Origin: Parapristionchus giblindavisi
Lineage: Eukaryota; Nematoda; Chromadorea; Rhabditida; Diplogasteridae
Reading direction: 5' to 3'
NCBI GenBank assembly: GCA_943737045.1
Contig: CALSFV010000302.1
Coordinates: forward strand, 1 to 64,000
Length of the DNA stretch: 64,000 nt
The notes beneath the pieces were generated by a model. It searched no databases. It was given only the letters and a program-made list of their open reading frames with translations, and was not told the origin of the DNA. A program made the position numbers and the translations under genes. Each line of letters starts with the position of its first letter. Position 1 is the stretch's first letter. Positions 45,801-56,836 of this stretch are shown here, piece after piece.

Positions 45801-48800
45801 GGGGTTAATAAAGGCAGTGAAGAGAGGACATAATGGAGTGAACGAATGTAGATAGCGAGATGAAAAGAAATTGGCAGATAAAACAAGAACTAATCAATCA
45901 ATAATTCAATAATCAAAGTGAATAGACAATTGGGATTACGGTAGACTATTTCATGCCTAACCAAATAAAAACATGAATGAATAGTCACAAATCGATCGAT
46001 AATATGCCTATGAGATTAATTAATTAGATAAAAAGTATATTTATGAATGGAAGAAGAGATAATGCATTATGAGATTATTATATAATAAAAAAATATCTAT
46101 GAAGCACAAATTCGATATGAAATGAATTATGGAGAGTAAGCGATACTACAACTGAGGATGAATGAAATGGATCAATAATGAATCAATCAATACTAATCAA
46201 TAATATGGAAGGGGCGGGACTTCAGGGATCAAAATTTGCCTGAATATATAATAGAGGGAAGGAATTGTTTACTTACGCTCAGGGCAGGTTGTCTGGCATT
46301 CTGCCAAATTATTGAATCTATTAGTATTGCCAAGACATCCACTGTACAAGAACTCTTCACATCTGTAATCACGCAATCATAAGTATGTTCCACTTGAACT
46401 ACCGTAATAACCATGACTTACCTTCCGGTCTGCTTATTGTATCCGAATGACACGTGCTTTCCTGAGCAGAGTCCTTGAACGATGGGCTTCTCACAAGGAG
46501 CTGAAGAGATAAAAATTATATTACTGTAGATTAATGAATACTATAGTCAAGTAATCAATCAATACTTACAGACGAGCTTATCACAGCTGGCTCTACAATC
46601 TTGTTCGGTATCATATCTGTTAGCTGTTCCTCCGCATCCAGAATAATGGAATCGTGTGCACACGCCATCAGCCTAATCAATATATCGATTAGTAACAGTC
46701 TACAGTATCCCATGTACTGTAGATCATCTACAGTATCCTTCTACCGTACCTGATTGTAATACCACTTTGTGACGTAGTTGGTGTTTCCAGCATCGGGGCA
46801 TTGTCCAGTGTCCTTTCTCTGTTCACATGGAGATCCTTCGAGACCAGTTGAGGCTATAATTCAACCAATCAATACACAGATACAGTAATTTTCAGAAATT
46901 ATACAGTAATCTACCGTACCAGGAGCAGCAGATCTCATGCAAAGTCCTTCGCATTCGGCCTTTGTCGTGAATCGATTGCCATTTCCACCGCATCCAGAAT
47001 ACTTAAAGTCGACACAGGTTCCCGTAGCGACCTGAAGATTACGGTAGATCAATCGATAATCCCTCCGTGGTTACAGTACCTCATAATAGTATGAGGTGAA
47101 CGATCCTTCGCATCTTCCTACATCAACCTTCTCATTACAAACACTTCTTGACTTGGTATTGGATGGAGGAGGAGCAGGGGCTACTGTAACAAATATACTA
47201 TTATTGATTGATTGATTGTGATCTACTCACCGGGTCCAACGGGGAAGACGATCGGATGTACAGGCTGTGGCTGAGGCTGAGGTTGACGGAAATCGGCTGG
47301 AAATAATTTGTTTCTGATTAATGGTTATTTGGATAAATGGATAGACGTACGTTGTCCAATCATATGATTGGCTGCAGGAGGAGGAGGTTGAGGATGGGCA
47401 TGGGTTGGCTGAGGAGCTTGAGGAGCACGACCAGACATGAAGCCACAACGAAGAAGACATTCAGACTCTTCAGTGAAACTGAACAAATTCATTCAACTAC
47501 TGTATCAAACGTGGTTACGGTACCTGTTCAAGTTGCCACCACACCCACCGTAACGGAAACGCTCGCACTTGCCGGAGGCGGTACTGTAGAAGTACTGAAG
47601 AGGAGTACGGTAGGATCGGTCAATTGGGTCACATGGATTACCTTCTCAACAAAGTCGGTACAAGGTCCAGCATCAGGTTCGGATCTGCATACATCTTCGA
47701 TAGTCTGATATGGATTCGTTCTTGGAGCTGGTTGTTGTTGTGATTGTTGTGGTTGTTGTGGCTGTTGTTCAGGAGCAACGGGAGCGACTGGTCCACTGAA
47801 TACATTATCAATTGATTCAATCTAATGATTATCGATTGATTACCTCTCAACTTCATAGTTGATGACTTCAGTGGGATAGACTGGAGGAGGTGGAGGAGGA
47901 GCTTCTGTGACGGGTGCCTCAGTTACAGGCTCAACTCCAGAACAGAAGGTCTGCAAGGAATATGGTGTAATAGGGTACGGTATTCTACAGTACTCACCGT
48001 GCACTCAGCCCAGTTGGCAAAGTTGTTCGAGTTGCCGAGACATCCTCTCCACCAGAAGGCCTTGCACATGCGTTCATTAGCATCATAGTAGAATCTGAAG
48101 TCAATAAGATTACGGTAGGTCAATCGGGTCAAACTTCATACTTGGGCTCAAGAGCATTGCAGTGAGCGGGTCCTTCGATCTTGGGAAGATAACAACGTCC
48201 TATAATCAATCGATATTATGATCAATCAATAATCAATCGTATACCGTACCCTTTCCTGGTGGATCAATGCAGATGGTCTCACACATGTCCTTGGTAGCGA
48301 ATCTGTTGTCGTTACCTTCACATCCACCATACCAGAATTGAGAACAACGGCCCTCATTGGCATCATATGCCCACATCTGCAAGTAATAGTGTTACTGTAC
48401 TTCTATCCAGATTACGGTAGTTCAAATAGGTCAGATGAGCTACTTACGAGCTTGAATGTGGTTCCAGAGCACTGCTTGCCTTGATCCTGAGGAAGTGCAC
48501 AAGCTCCGATCTTGGAGGGGGCGACGGTACCTGGATCAGATACAGTTATGACTTGATTGAATTATCGACTACCGTACCTCCTTCAATGAATGGTGCAATG
48601 GTAGTGGTGGGACATCCAGCAAAGTCAGGTCCGAGAGCACGAGTGATTCCGTCTGAGCAGCAACCGTGTCTGAAAGATAAAAGATCAAAGATCAACTCAA
48701 GAGATCAAAGATCATTCCAAGATATCCAACTCACTTGGCATAACGACAGTCATCACATCCTTCTCGATTGGGTCCAAGAGAGGTGGTCTCTCCATCGGGA

Positions 48801-51800
48801 CAACATCCATATCTGAAAAAGAATCAAGAGAGTTATCAAACGTCGTCTTCCTAATTGCACACTATGCACCAACCTAGTGTACTGGCAAGGACATCCTTCC
48901 TTGTGAGCTCCACGTGCAGAGGTCTTTCCATCGGGACAGCAACCATACTGACCTGTAATACACAACTGATTATTATGTAGTCAGAGATCAATTGCTTAAG
49001 CAAGGCATCATGAAAGAGTCATTCGATTTGAATTTTTTGAGAACAGCATAATTAAAGATGGGGACCCACGAGTTTTTTCGTGACTAAACTGGCCAGGCAG
49101 AACTATAGATCACATCTCCCTGTATCCAAAAACAATTTTCTCTAAAATTATAGGTGCACTGGAATACCGTAATCCGAGCTCAAACTTCGTTATTACCCCA
49201 AGATGTCCTCAGGGAACGCGCGCAATTTCAAATATGAAAGACAAATGTATTGAAAATTGCAAACGGGAATCGAACCTGCGTGACGCGGTTACAAGCGCCG
49301 GCTACTAACCATTGAGCCACACGCTCTACGCCCTCAATCTCTCAATTCTAATAGAGAATAGAGTGCCACTTCCTACCTCCCATGTTAGAGATGACAATAG
49401 TGCACCCCAATTCTCCTGGACCCCCTTCTTTAAATCTTAATCTTGTTTTGATTCTGCCGTAATATTTTTCATAATTTCTGATAATATTATAAAAACGACT
49501 GACTCTGAGCGCATGACTGAGGACATCCGTAGAATCCAGCTCCCTTCGCGGCACTCTTTCCATCGGGACAGCAACCGAATTGGGCGAACTCACATCCACA
49601 TCCCTGAATGAGTCAATACGTTTAAAGATCAAAGATCAATCTATGCCTACCTCGTTGTTATTGCCCTTTGATACAGTCTTTCCATCAGGACAGCATCCGA
49701 ACCTAAAGAGTTACGGTAGTTATTGGTGGTGTGATCTAGTAAACGTCGTCCTTACTTAGTAGTAAGACAGTCCTCTCCACATCCTGTTCCATTCTTTCCA
49801 AGTGCAGCAGTTTCTCCATCGGGACAACATCCATGAGGTGAGAGTTCACAGGGGAATGATGATCTACAGTAATATTATGATTATGGTGAGAACCACATCA
49901 AAATGGATACTGTAGTCTACCTTTCACATCCAGCATAGTGAGGTCCGAAAGCGATAGTCTTTCTGTCCTTACAACAACCGTAGAGGGAAGCAGCGCATGA
50001 GGGCTTAAAGGGCAGTGATCATTGTTGTGAATCAATTGATTTACCGTATACCTCTCCGCAAGCCTCGTAGTTGGGTCCACGAGCCAGGTTCACATTGTCA
50101 AGACAACATCCGAATTGAGTTCCATTGCAAGCACCTTCAAGACAGGCAGATCATAAGTTTGCCCCAATTGAACTACCGTAATCTCTTACCCTGTACGAAA
50201 GTCTCGCATCCAGCATTGTTAGGTCCTTCAGCGGGAGTGAACCAATCGGGACAGCAACCGAATTCAGTCTTTGAGCAATGAATGGTAGCATTGCCAGTCT
50301 CATTGCCTAAATTGATACCGTAATTATCTCAATCAACTACCGTAATCGTGAATCAAACTACAGTAATCATCAATCTACCGTACCCATAAGATCTCCTTCT
50401 TCGACAGCAGTAAGATTGGAAGCGATGATTCCACACTCCACATTGGCCTCAGTTCCATCTTCAGATGTGACCTTGCATTCCTTCTGTTCCTGTAGATCAA
50501 TCGACCAATCGATAATCAATCAATCAATCGATAATGTATACAGTACCTCATCATCAGTAGCAGTTTCACCTGATCCTTCTTCCTTCTCCATCATATCCTC
50601 CTTGACGACGGGTTCAAGCTCGACGTACTCGATGCATCCAAGAGCATTGGCTCCGGTTGCTTCAGTCACATTGTCAGCACAACAACCGAACTCCTACAAC
50701 GATTAACAAGGTTACTGTATCCCCAGGCTCCGCCAACTTACAGAAAGAGAACAGTTGGAGCATCCTTGGTAGAAGTCTCCAGTGGCGAAGGTCGAGTTGT
50801 CAGGGCAGCATCCGAATTCAGAGTCGAAGCAGGCTGAAAATATGTTGGTCAGTTCAGTTCGTGATAGTCATGAAGTACGGTAATCACTCACTTGGACAGG
50901 CATCAGTGTTACAATCTTGCTCATCAGCGGGTTTCTTGGCCTCATCGCACCATTTAGGTTCAGGCTTATGATCGTAGTTGAGACAAACGGAGACACGAGT
51001 CTGCTTTCCACCATCGCATCTGGAAGATAGAGGATACGGTTGAATGGGTTACGGTACTTTTACATGGATATTGATTCCGAATAGAAACATAAAAGAGAAT
51101 ACCGAATTCTATAGGTTTGTAGATGAATTTTGCAGTGTGCGATGGTACTTCAATAAATCTTTCATTTTTTCTACACTTTTTTGTTCCCTTCTATCTATGA
51201 ACAACTGCACTCTACAAAAAGAAGGGCACTCTGGCTTTTCTCTTTTCTTTTCGACCCAAAAACGACAGGGAATAAGAATTATGACCAAGCCTGTGCTCAT
51301 TAGAGTGAGGGGCGAAAGAGGGAAGAGAGTAGAAGAGACGGAGAGAGATAAAAGAAATGTCGATAGAGGAAGCTAAGATAAAGAAAAGATGAAGAAGAAG
51401 CAACTGTCACTATTCAATCTAATCCGCTCGTAGACCTTAGCCAATCATACCACAGTAATAAATTACCAAAATGACATATCGGACTGTCTCTGACCTTATT
51501 GAACTGTAATGCCAAAACTAAATAAATAAATACGAATGTCCAATCACTCTAAATGACCAAATTTAACCCAACTACCGTACACAGCACAAATGACCCATTG
51601 GACTCTAAGTGACCTTATTGAACAAAACTACCGTACTCAGCTGAACAATCAGTCCATGGTCCAGAGAACCAAGTTCCAGTACAATCTGATTCATTCGTGC
51701 ATTCCTCTTTAGTATCGGGCTTCTGTCCTTGACAGTGAGACTCATCGACAACCTTTAATTATCGATTGATCATGAGTATGACTCGATTGAACTACCGTAT

Positions 51801-54800
51801 ACCTCTAGATCTCCTTCCTGATGGATAGCACAGACGACACGACGAGTCTTACTTCCATGTCCACATTCAGTGGAACACTTACTCCATTCAGATGTAGTCC
51901 ATTCATAGATACAAGGAGGTTGAGTGGCACAGGTCCTGAATGGAATATGAGATTACTGTAATCTAATCGATTATCGATTCATTACCTAGTATCGATAGGG
52001 ATTTCGGTTCCATTGACTTGACATTTCTCAAGAGGATAAGCACGTCCTTGAGTATCGACGCACTTTACTTCACGAGTTTCTTCAGTCTCGTTACAACGAG
52101 TACACTACAATACAGAGATTACTGTAGCTGGTGTGAAATGGGAAAGGTCGTCCTGACTACACCATGTACTTACCAGCTTCCATTCAGTTTGGGTGAACTT
52201 GAGTCCCTCACAGGGTCCGAGATTACACGTTCTCTGAGTCTCCATCTCCTCTGTGGAATCACATTGTTCAGCTGCGAGTAGTTTACCCTGAATCAATTAA
52301 TTGATCGATACCGTAATCTATTGAATACCGTACCTCTTCTCCTTCCTTCTCACTACGACAAGTGACTGATCTGTACTGGAAGGCATCTCCACATTTCTCT
52401 GAACAAGCAGACCACGGTCCGGCTTGCCATTCTGGGCATGAGAATCTGAATATATTCGATTACAGTATACCATACAACTACTGTATTTTATCGATTGGCT
52501 ATGAGTTTTGTGTTTTGTCATTGTTATTTGTTATGTGTTGTTGTTTATAAGAAGAGCTACATGTGTTCTATTCACTCTCACAATTGTTCTTGGTGAGTAT
52601 TAGATACCTTTTCTTCTTCCCTTACTCCCCCTCTGCTTGTCCCTCTCAATCATTCCATCTCTTTCTTCTCCTTCTCTATCCCGAACATAGTGTAAAAAAG
52701 TGGTCGTGTTGGCACGATAAGACACGTCGAATGGACAGACCTCAGAGGTCATCGAGGAAGAGGGAGAGAGGGAGAGGGAGAGGGAGGGAAGAGGGAGAGG
52801 GAGAGGAAGAGTGAGGGAGAGGGAGAGAGTACAGAGAGTCAGAGTGATATGAGAGAGGGAAGAGGAGTGAAGAGACGATGAGGAAGAATAAAATAAACAA
52901 TGAGTGATATCATCATCATTGTACGACACGATAATATCATCGACACCGAATGATTCACTATCGGTAAAGATCAAAGATCAATCGTACCTGTTACATCCTT
53001 GACGAACCTCCGGTCTCGCTTCGGTACAGTTTCCGTCGTCAACGGTGATTCTCTTTCCGTCACGGAATACCTGAACGATACGCTTTTATCCATAGTTTGT
53101 AGAAAGATTACTGTAGCTTACAGTACTCTAACTGGAACACTGTACTTGATCTATCATCTCACATATAATTTAATGAAACATGAAAATAACTGGTCGACTT
53201 GTCTCCCACAACTTCTTTACTTTTCTGTACCATATTTACTAATACTTTACTGGAGTATAGTAGCCTACAGAAAATTACAGTAATCTACAGTATCCCTAGA
53301 TTTAAACGATCCCCTGTGGATCTCTTATCTTCTATCTGCTATTTCTTCTACATCTTCCAATGGCATTCTTCGATAGTAGCAGTTGTTCCAATCTTTATCA
53401 CTCTTCCTCTCCTTTCTCTCCACTCTCTTCTATCACCACACTCTCTCATCTCTCTCATCGTCTGCACTCTCTCACTTCTACACACTCTCTACTCACTCTG
53501 TCTACATCGAGACAGACTTTATTTATGTGTTCTAGAAGAGAGATTGAAGCTATCTCGAGAGATGCCACTCAATACTTGCCCCCATGCAGGAAAACGATGA
53601 AGAAGAGATAGCATCTTGTCAGACCACAGATATGCCTTATCTCACTTCATGTCACTTCGACACTTCAGCCCGTCACTCGGGTATTATCGGGTACTCGGGT
53701 ATTTCCCGGATACTCGGGTATTTACTCCCCTCCCCAACTCCTCACTCCTCTTTACCTGATGACAGTAAACAACACGATATTGTTCTCCAGTGTTTCCACA
53801 AGTAGATGAACAAGTCTCCCAATCACCAGTAAACCATTCAGCTTCACAATCGGTAGTCAGACACTCCTGAGAATAGTAATCTTTGATCTCTTGATTGATC
53901 TTTGATCTTTTAGTTAGACCTTCTCAGTCTCTGGCTTGGTAGAGTTGTTCTCATCACAGAGTTCATCAGCAACGGGAGCATTGGAATTAGTGTCGAAGCA
54001 GACGGGATTGCGTGTTTGGACTCCTACAACGATCATCATTGGATTACTGTAGATCGACACGATAGTTACCGTACCCTTTCCACAAGTGACTGAGCATGCA
54101 CTCCACTCTCCAGGCTTGTACAGATAAGGGACATCATCATCGAGGGGAACGGAGAATTCGTATTTGATGGCTGAGTCCTTGTTGCCCTTGCGATGGAGAA
54201 GAGCTACAGTAACCTCCTGAAGACGAAGTAAAATTGATTACGGTATGATCGATTGGATACAGTATACCTCAGTGAGTGGTCCTTGAGCGACAAGGGATTC
54301 CTTCTTATTGTCTTCGTACTCGAATACGGTTCCGGCTGTCTCGATGTCGGATTCGGTCTGAACAGTATTTGGGTATATACGGTGGTTCAATTGGGTCAGA
54401 TCAATGACTACCGTACCTGGATCATGGAGTTACCGTTGAGGACGTAGTCTCCAGTCGCGTTCTTGAGAGCTAAATTTGTTAAATTAATTATGGATCGAAA
54501 ATATTTAATTATACCGAGATTGTTGGATGTGTCACGGAGTTCAGATACACGAATGGCGGTTGCTCCAACGGGAAGTTTGATGATATCATGATATCTACAA
54601 TCAATCTATTGATTACTGTAACTATTGATTGATTACTATAACTATTGATTGATTATTGTACCCAGGGGAGAGATTTCTCTCATCGAATTGTCCTTCAACT
54701 GTCTTGCAAGTGTCTCCCTTTCCATCACATACTCCACACTTGTCGAATTTCTTGTCTGTAAATGAACTACCGTAACCGATCTATCATTGACCCGATTAGA

Positions 54801-56836
54801 CTATCGTAATAGATCCGTGTGACCCAATTGAACTACCGTATACCTGATCCGAGCTTTCCATCACAACCAACGGGGAGACACACTCCATCAACACACACAT
54901 CAGTTCCTTTAGCATCACATGATGTTCCGTCGACGACCTGTTATCTTATCAGTTATCAATCTGACCCAGCGAACTCTTCTACAATATACCTTCTCGCCCC
55001 ACTTGAAGTAGAAGTTGCCACTGCCTTCAGGCTTACAGAGAAGTTCGCACCTGTAGAATGGTGATAAATCGTAAATCTGACCCGAATGAACTGTCTACCG
55101 TACTTGTTCTTTCCACGATATGGCACCCATTTGTAGTACTTTCCTTCTACAGCTTCATCATTGTGAGCAGAGCATTGACTAGATCGGAAGTCTCCTGCCT
55201 CGGTACACTTATCCAATCCACATGAGACATATCTCACAGAGGGACCAGTACATTCACCACTGAAATCAATCGATAATAAGCTCCGCCCACTTATACTTTA
55301 TACCGTATACCTGCATGTTCTCTTCTCAGTCTGTACTCCACCACCACAGGTACGAGAACAGGTTCCCTCAGGCACCCATTGTCCCCATGGACCAGTCTCC
55401 GCCTCTCCTGACTTGTCTACCGTAACCGATGTGTCTCCATCAACGTACACCTGAACAAGTCATGAATGTGACCCGATTGAACTGATGAGGTTACTGTACC
55501 TGATAGGCTTGTCGCTTAGCACGAGCTGATGAGGGATCTGTTTCAGCTACTGATGAGGGATGAAGACGGATTACCGATGAATCAGACTACAAATAATCAA
55601 TCGATAATGATCATAGCCTTACAGTAACCCTGTTGTTTTCCCTTGCAGAAACCTCATCTACAGTATCCCATCTCATCATATTATAGGACCAAGGAATAAA
55701 CAAAAGAAGGGGAAGTTTATGCTCTTTTATGCTCACATCTGGTTGACCCTACACGACTCTTTCTTTCCCCTTTATCCTTCCTCTGGTTCTAACTCTAGGA
55801 GATCACTTCTCCCTCTCCCTCTCCCTTTCCCCCTTCCTCTCCCTCTCCCTCCATCCCCTCCGTCTCCCTCTCCCTTTTCCCCTTCCTCTCCCTCTCCCTC
55901 CATCCCCTCCGTCTCCCTCTCCTTTCTCCATCAAGCCACATATGCTGCATCCCCAGTGTTGCATAGTCCTCCTCGGTCTTCATATCAGATTACATGAACA
56001 GAGATGACAAAGGGATAGGGTAGAGAGTGTGTGAGATGGAGAGAGTGCAGACACTCAAAGTGATCAGAGACAATCGCGATTGGAGAGAGCCACAGACGAT
56101 CAGACACAGAGATTCGCAACTCACGATGCGAACTTGTCCTGTTCAGGCAGGAGAGGGTAGAGACGTAGAGGATGAAGGAAGTGAAATATGGACTAACATT
56201 GATTGATTGAGTGACCGAATGACATATTTACACTACAGTACCTTGACAAAGCAACTAGAGACTATGAACTATAGGTACTACTAATTCATTGAAGTCAATG
56301 ATTATACTCATGTAACCCCATCCCTCTCATAATCATCTTCATCTTCTACTCTCACTTAAATATCTTATCCTTCTTTTGCTTTCACAGATGCCGACCATCT
56401 GTGTGAAAGGCGAAGAAGAAGAACCAAAGAAGTAGAAGGAGAGGGAGAGTGAGAAGGAGAGGTAGAGGGAGAAGTAAGAAGTAGAAGCAAAAACGTGTAT
56501 GAAAAGAAAGAAGTAAGCGATAGAGAAGATCCGCTCTCATACAAAAAGTATTCCTTTCATCAAGCCTTTCTACCGTAATCTGTCTAGATATCAAGTATCA
56601 AAGATCAGAGATCAAAGACCATTTCGTGATTTAAGGAAAGATATCAAATATCACGACGGTGTTTTCGTAATTTCGAAAACCCAACGTTCAGTTTGAATGA
56701 CAATATTCGAGCCAAGGTTTTCTAAGTTTAGAGATCAAAGATCAAAGATCAAACTAACAGAATCGGAATGGAGGAAGGGTATAGTCCATGGTTGCACCGC
56801 AGTAGCAGTGGCCAAAAATAGAATGGCCAAACGCAT
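42211..56836 (-). CDS. mig-6: Papilin / MIG-6-type extracellular matrix proteoglycan (2228 aa, 66 exons)
   Basis: Secreted basement-membrane protein needed in nematodes for cell migration and ADAMTS control. The model has 66 exons and one continuous frame. Exon 1 (56759-56836) gives a signal peptide ([13 protein letters not shown]) and exon 2 (55500-55586) ends in a furin-like RAKR. Then in order: TSP1, ADAMTS-type Cys-rich and spacer region, six more TSP1 repeats, eleven lagrin-type GCCxD repeats, six Kunitz domains, a 0.9-kb intron, five more Kunitz domains, one Ig domain and a C-terminal PLAC domain. This is the full papilin architecture; the domain blocks are described separately. A GGACAAAG leader follows a TTATAG acceptor just upstream of the ATG. 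Intron 1 is 1.17 kb, and one intron holds a tRNA-bearing mobile element. Length fits the long MIG-6 isoform. Confidence 0.95.
42886..45374 (-). other. Papilin block 5: Kunitz domains 7-11 with mucin-like linker
   Basis: Exons 48-61, from 45254-45374 to 42886-42946. Kunitz 7 spans exons 48-49 ([19 protein letters not shown]). Exon 50 is a basic linker (RSTRKLP) and exon 51 a run of ten Thr, a probable O-glycosylated spacer. Kunitz 8-10 are in exons 52-57 and Kunitz 11 in exons 60-61 ([19 protein letters not shown]). Kunitz 8 has NANNFESQ in place of the usual NRF. Confidence 0.9.
46277..48530 (-). other. Papilin block 4: Kunitz domains 1-6
   Basis: Exons 33-47, from 48448-48530 to 46277-46362. 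Six Kunitz/BPTI domains with the C-x(8)-C...F-x-YGGCxGNxNRF-x-T-x-x-x-C pattern, for example [12 protein letters not shown] and [19 protein letters not shown]. The third and fourth are joined by Gln/Pro-rich linkers (exons 37-38 and 40-41). The expected P1 positions are often Gly, Ala or Gln rather than Lys/Arg, so classical trypsin inhibition is doubtful for most. Confidence 0.92.
48578..50833 (-). other. Papilin block 3: eleven lagrin-type Cys repeats
   Basis: Exons 21-32: 50742-50833, 50547-50693, 50384-50489, 50190-50306, 50052-50134, 49921-50003, 49756-49863, 49651-49702, 49504-49603, 48874-48952, 48735-48812, 48578-48669. Consensus [FY]GCCPDGxTxAxGPNxxGC, roughly one repeat per exon. 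The first five or six copies are more divergent than the last five. Exons 22-23 carry an acidic insert ([14 protein letters not shown]). Confidence 0.9.
49052..49433 (-). mobile_element. Non-autonomous TTAA-bounded element with tRNA-like module, in a papilin intron
   Basis: Ends TTAAAGATGGGGACCCACGAG (49052) and, inverted, TTAAAGAAGGGGGTCCAGGA (49433). On the minus strand 49260-49327 reads as a tRNA-like sequence with TGGCTCAATGGTTAGTAG (A box) and GGTTCGATTCCCG (B box, T-arm pairing intact). The rest, from TGCGCGCGTTCCCTG to CCAGTTTAGTCACGAAAAAA, aligns with the element at ~61250-61587. Confidence 0.75.
50892..53070 (-). other. Papilin block 2: TSP1 repeats 4-7
   Basis: Exons 14-20: 52988-53070, 52334-52445, 52174-52287, 51986-52104, 51803-51935, 51637-51752, 50892-51019. 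Each repeat opens with W-x-x-G/E-x-W ([41 protein letters not shown]) and a CxxxC pair. The fifth repeat (TEWKLCTRCNET) lacks the CSxxC spacing and is atypical. Tryptophans are suited to C-mannosylation. Confidence 0.88.
52741..52830. repeat. Purine-rich microsatellite in a papilin intron
   Basis: Repeated GGGAGA units on the plus strand. It makes the opposite strand read as a Ser/Leu-rich peptide, which is not coding. Confidence 0.85.
53674..53722. repeat. Short repeat of ACTCGGGTA units
   Basis: Four copies of TCGGGTA-type units within 50 bp, in a papilin intron. Confidence 0.6.
53756..55586 (-). other. Papilin block 1: first TSP1, ADAMTS Cys-rich/spacer cassette, TSP1 2-3
   Basis: Exons 2-13: 55500-55586, 55311-55450, 55104-55259, 54990-55050, 54844-54937, 54662-54755, 54515-54594, 54417-54469, 54268-54357, 54075-54216, 53920-54023, 53756-53866. 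TSP1-1 is [20 protein letters not shown]. The Cys-rich part includes [24 protein letters not shown] and [16 protein letters not shown], diagnostic of the ADAMTS-like cassette. The spacer is hydrophobic with [18 protein letters not shown]1-2 ([14 protein letters not shown]) and TSP1-3 ([15 protein letters not shown]) follow. No metalloprotease is present. Confidence 0.92.
55799..55925. repeat. Pyrimidine-rich tandem repeat in papilin intron 1
   Basis: CTCCCT units with a duplicated ~60-bp block containing CCTCCATCCCCTCCGTCTCC. Shadows as a Ser/Pro/Leu peptide on the plus strand. Confidence 0.85.

Noticed and set aside
53199..53600. 133-aa plus-strand ORF in a papilin intron
   Set aside because: Low-complexity Ser/Leu composition from pyrimidine-rich intron sequence, no family resemblance.
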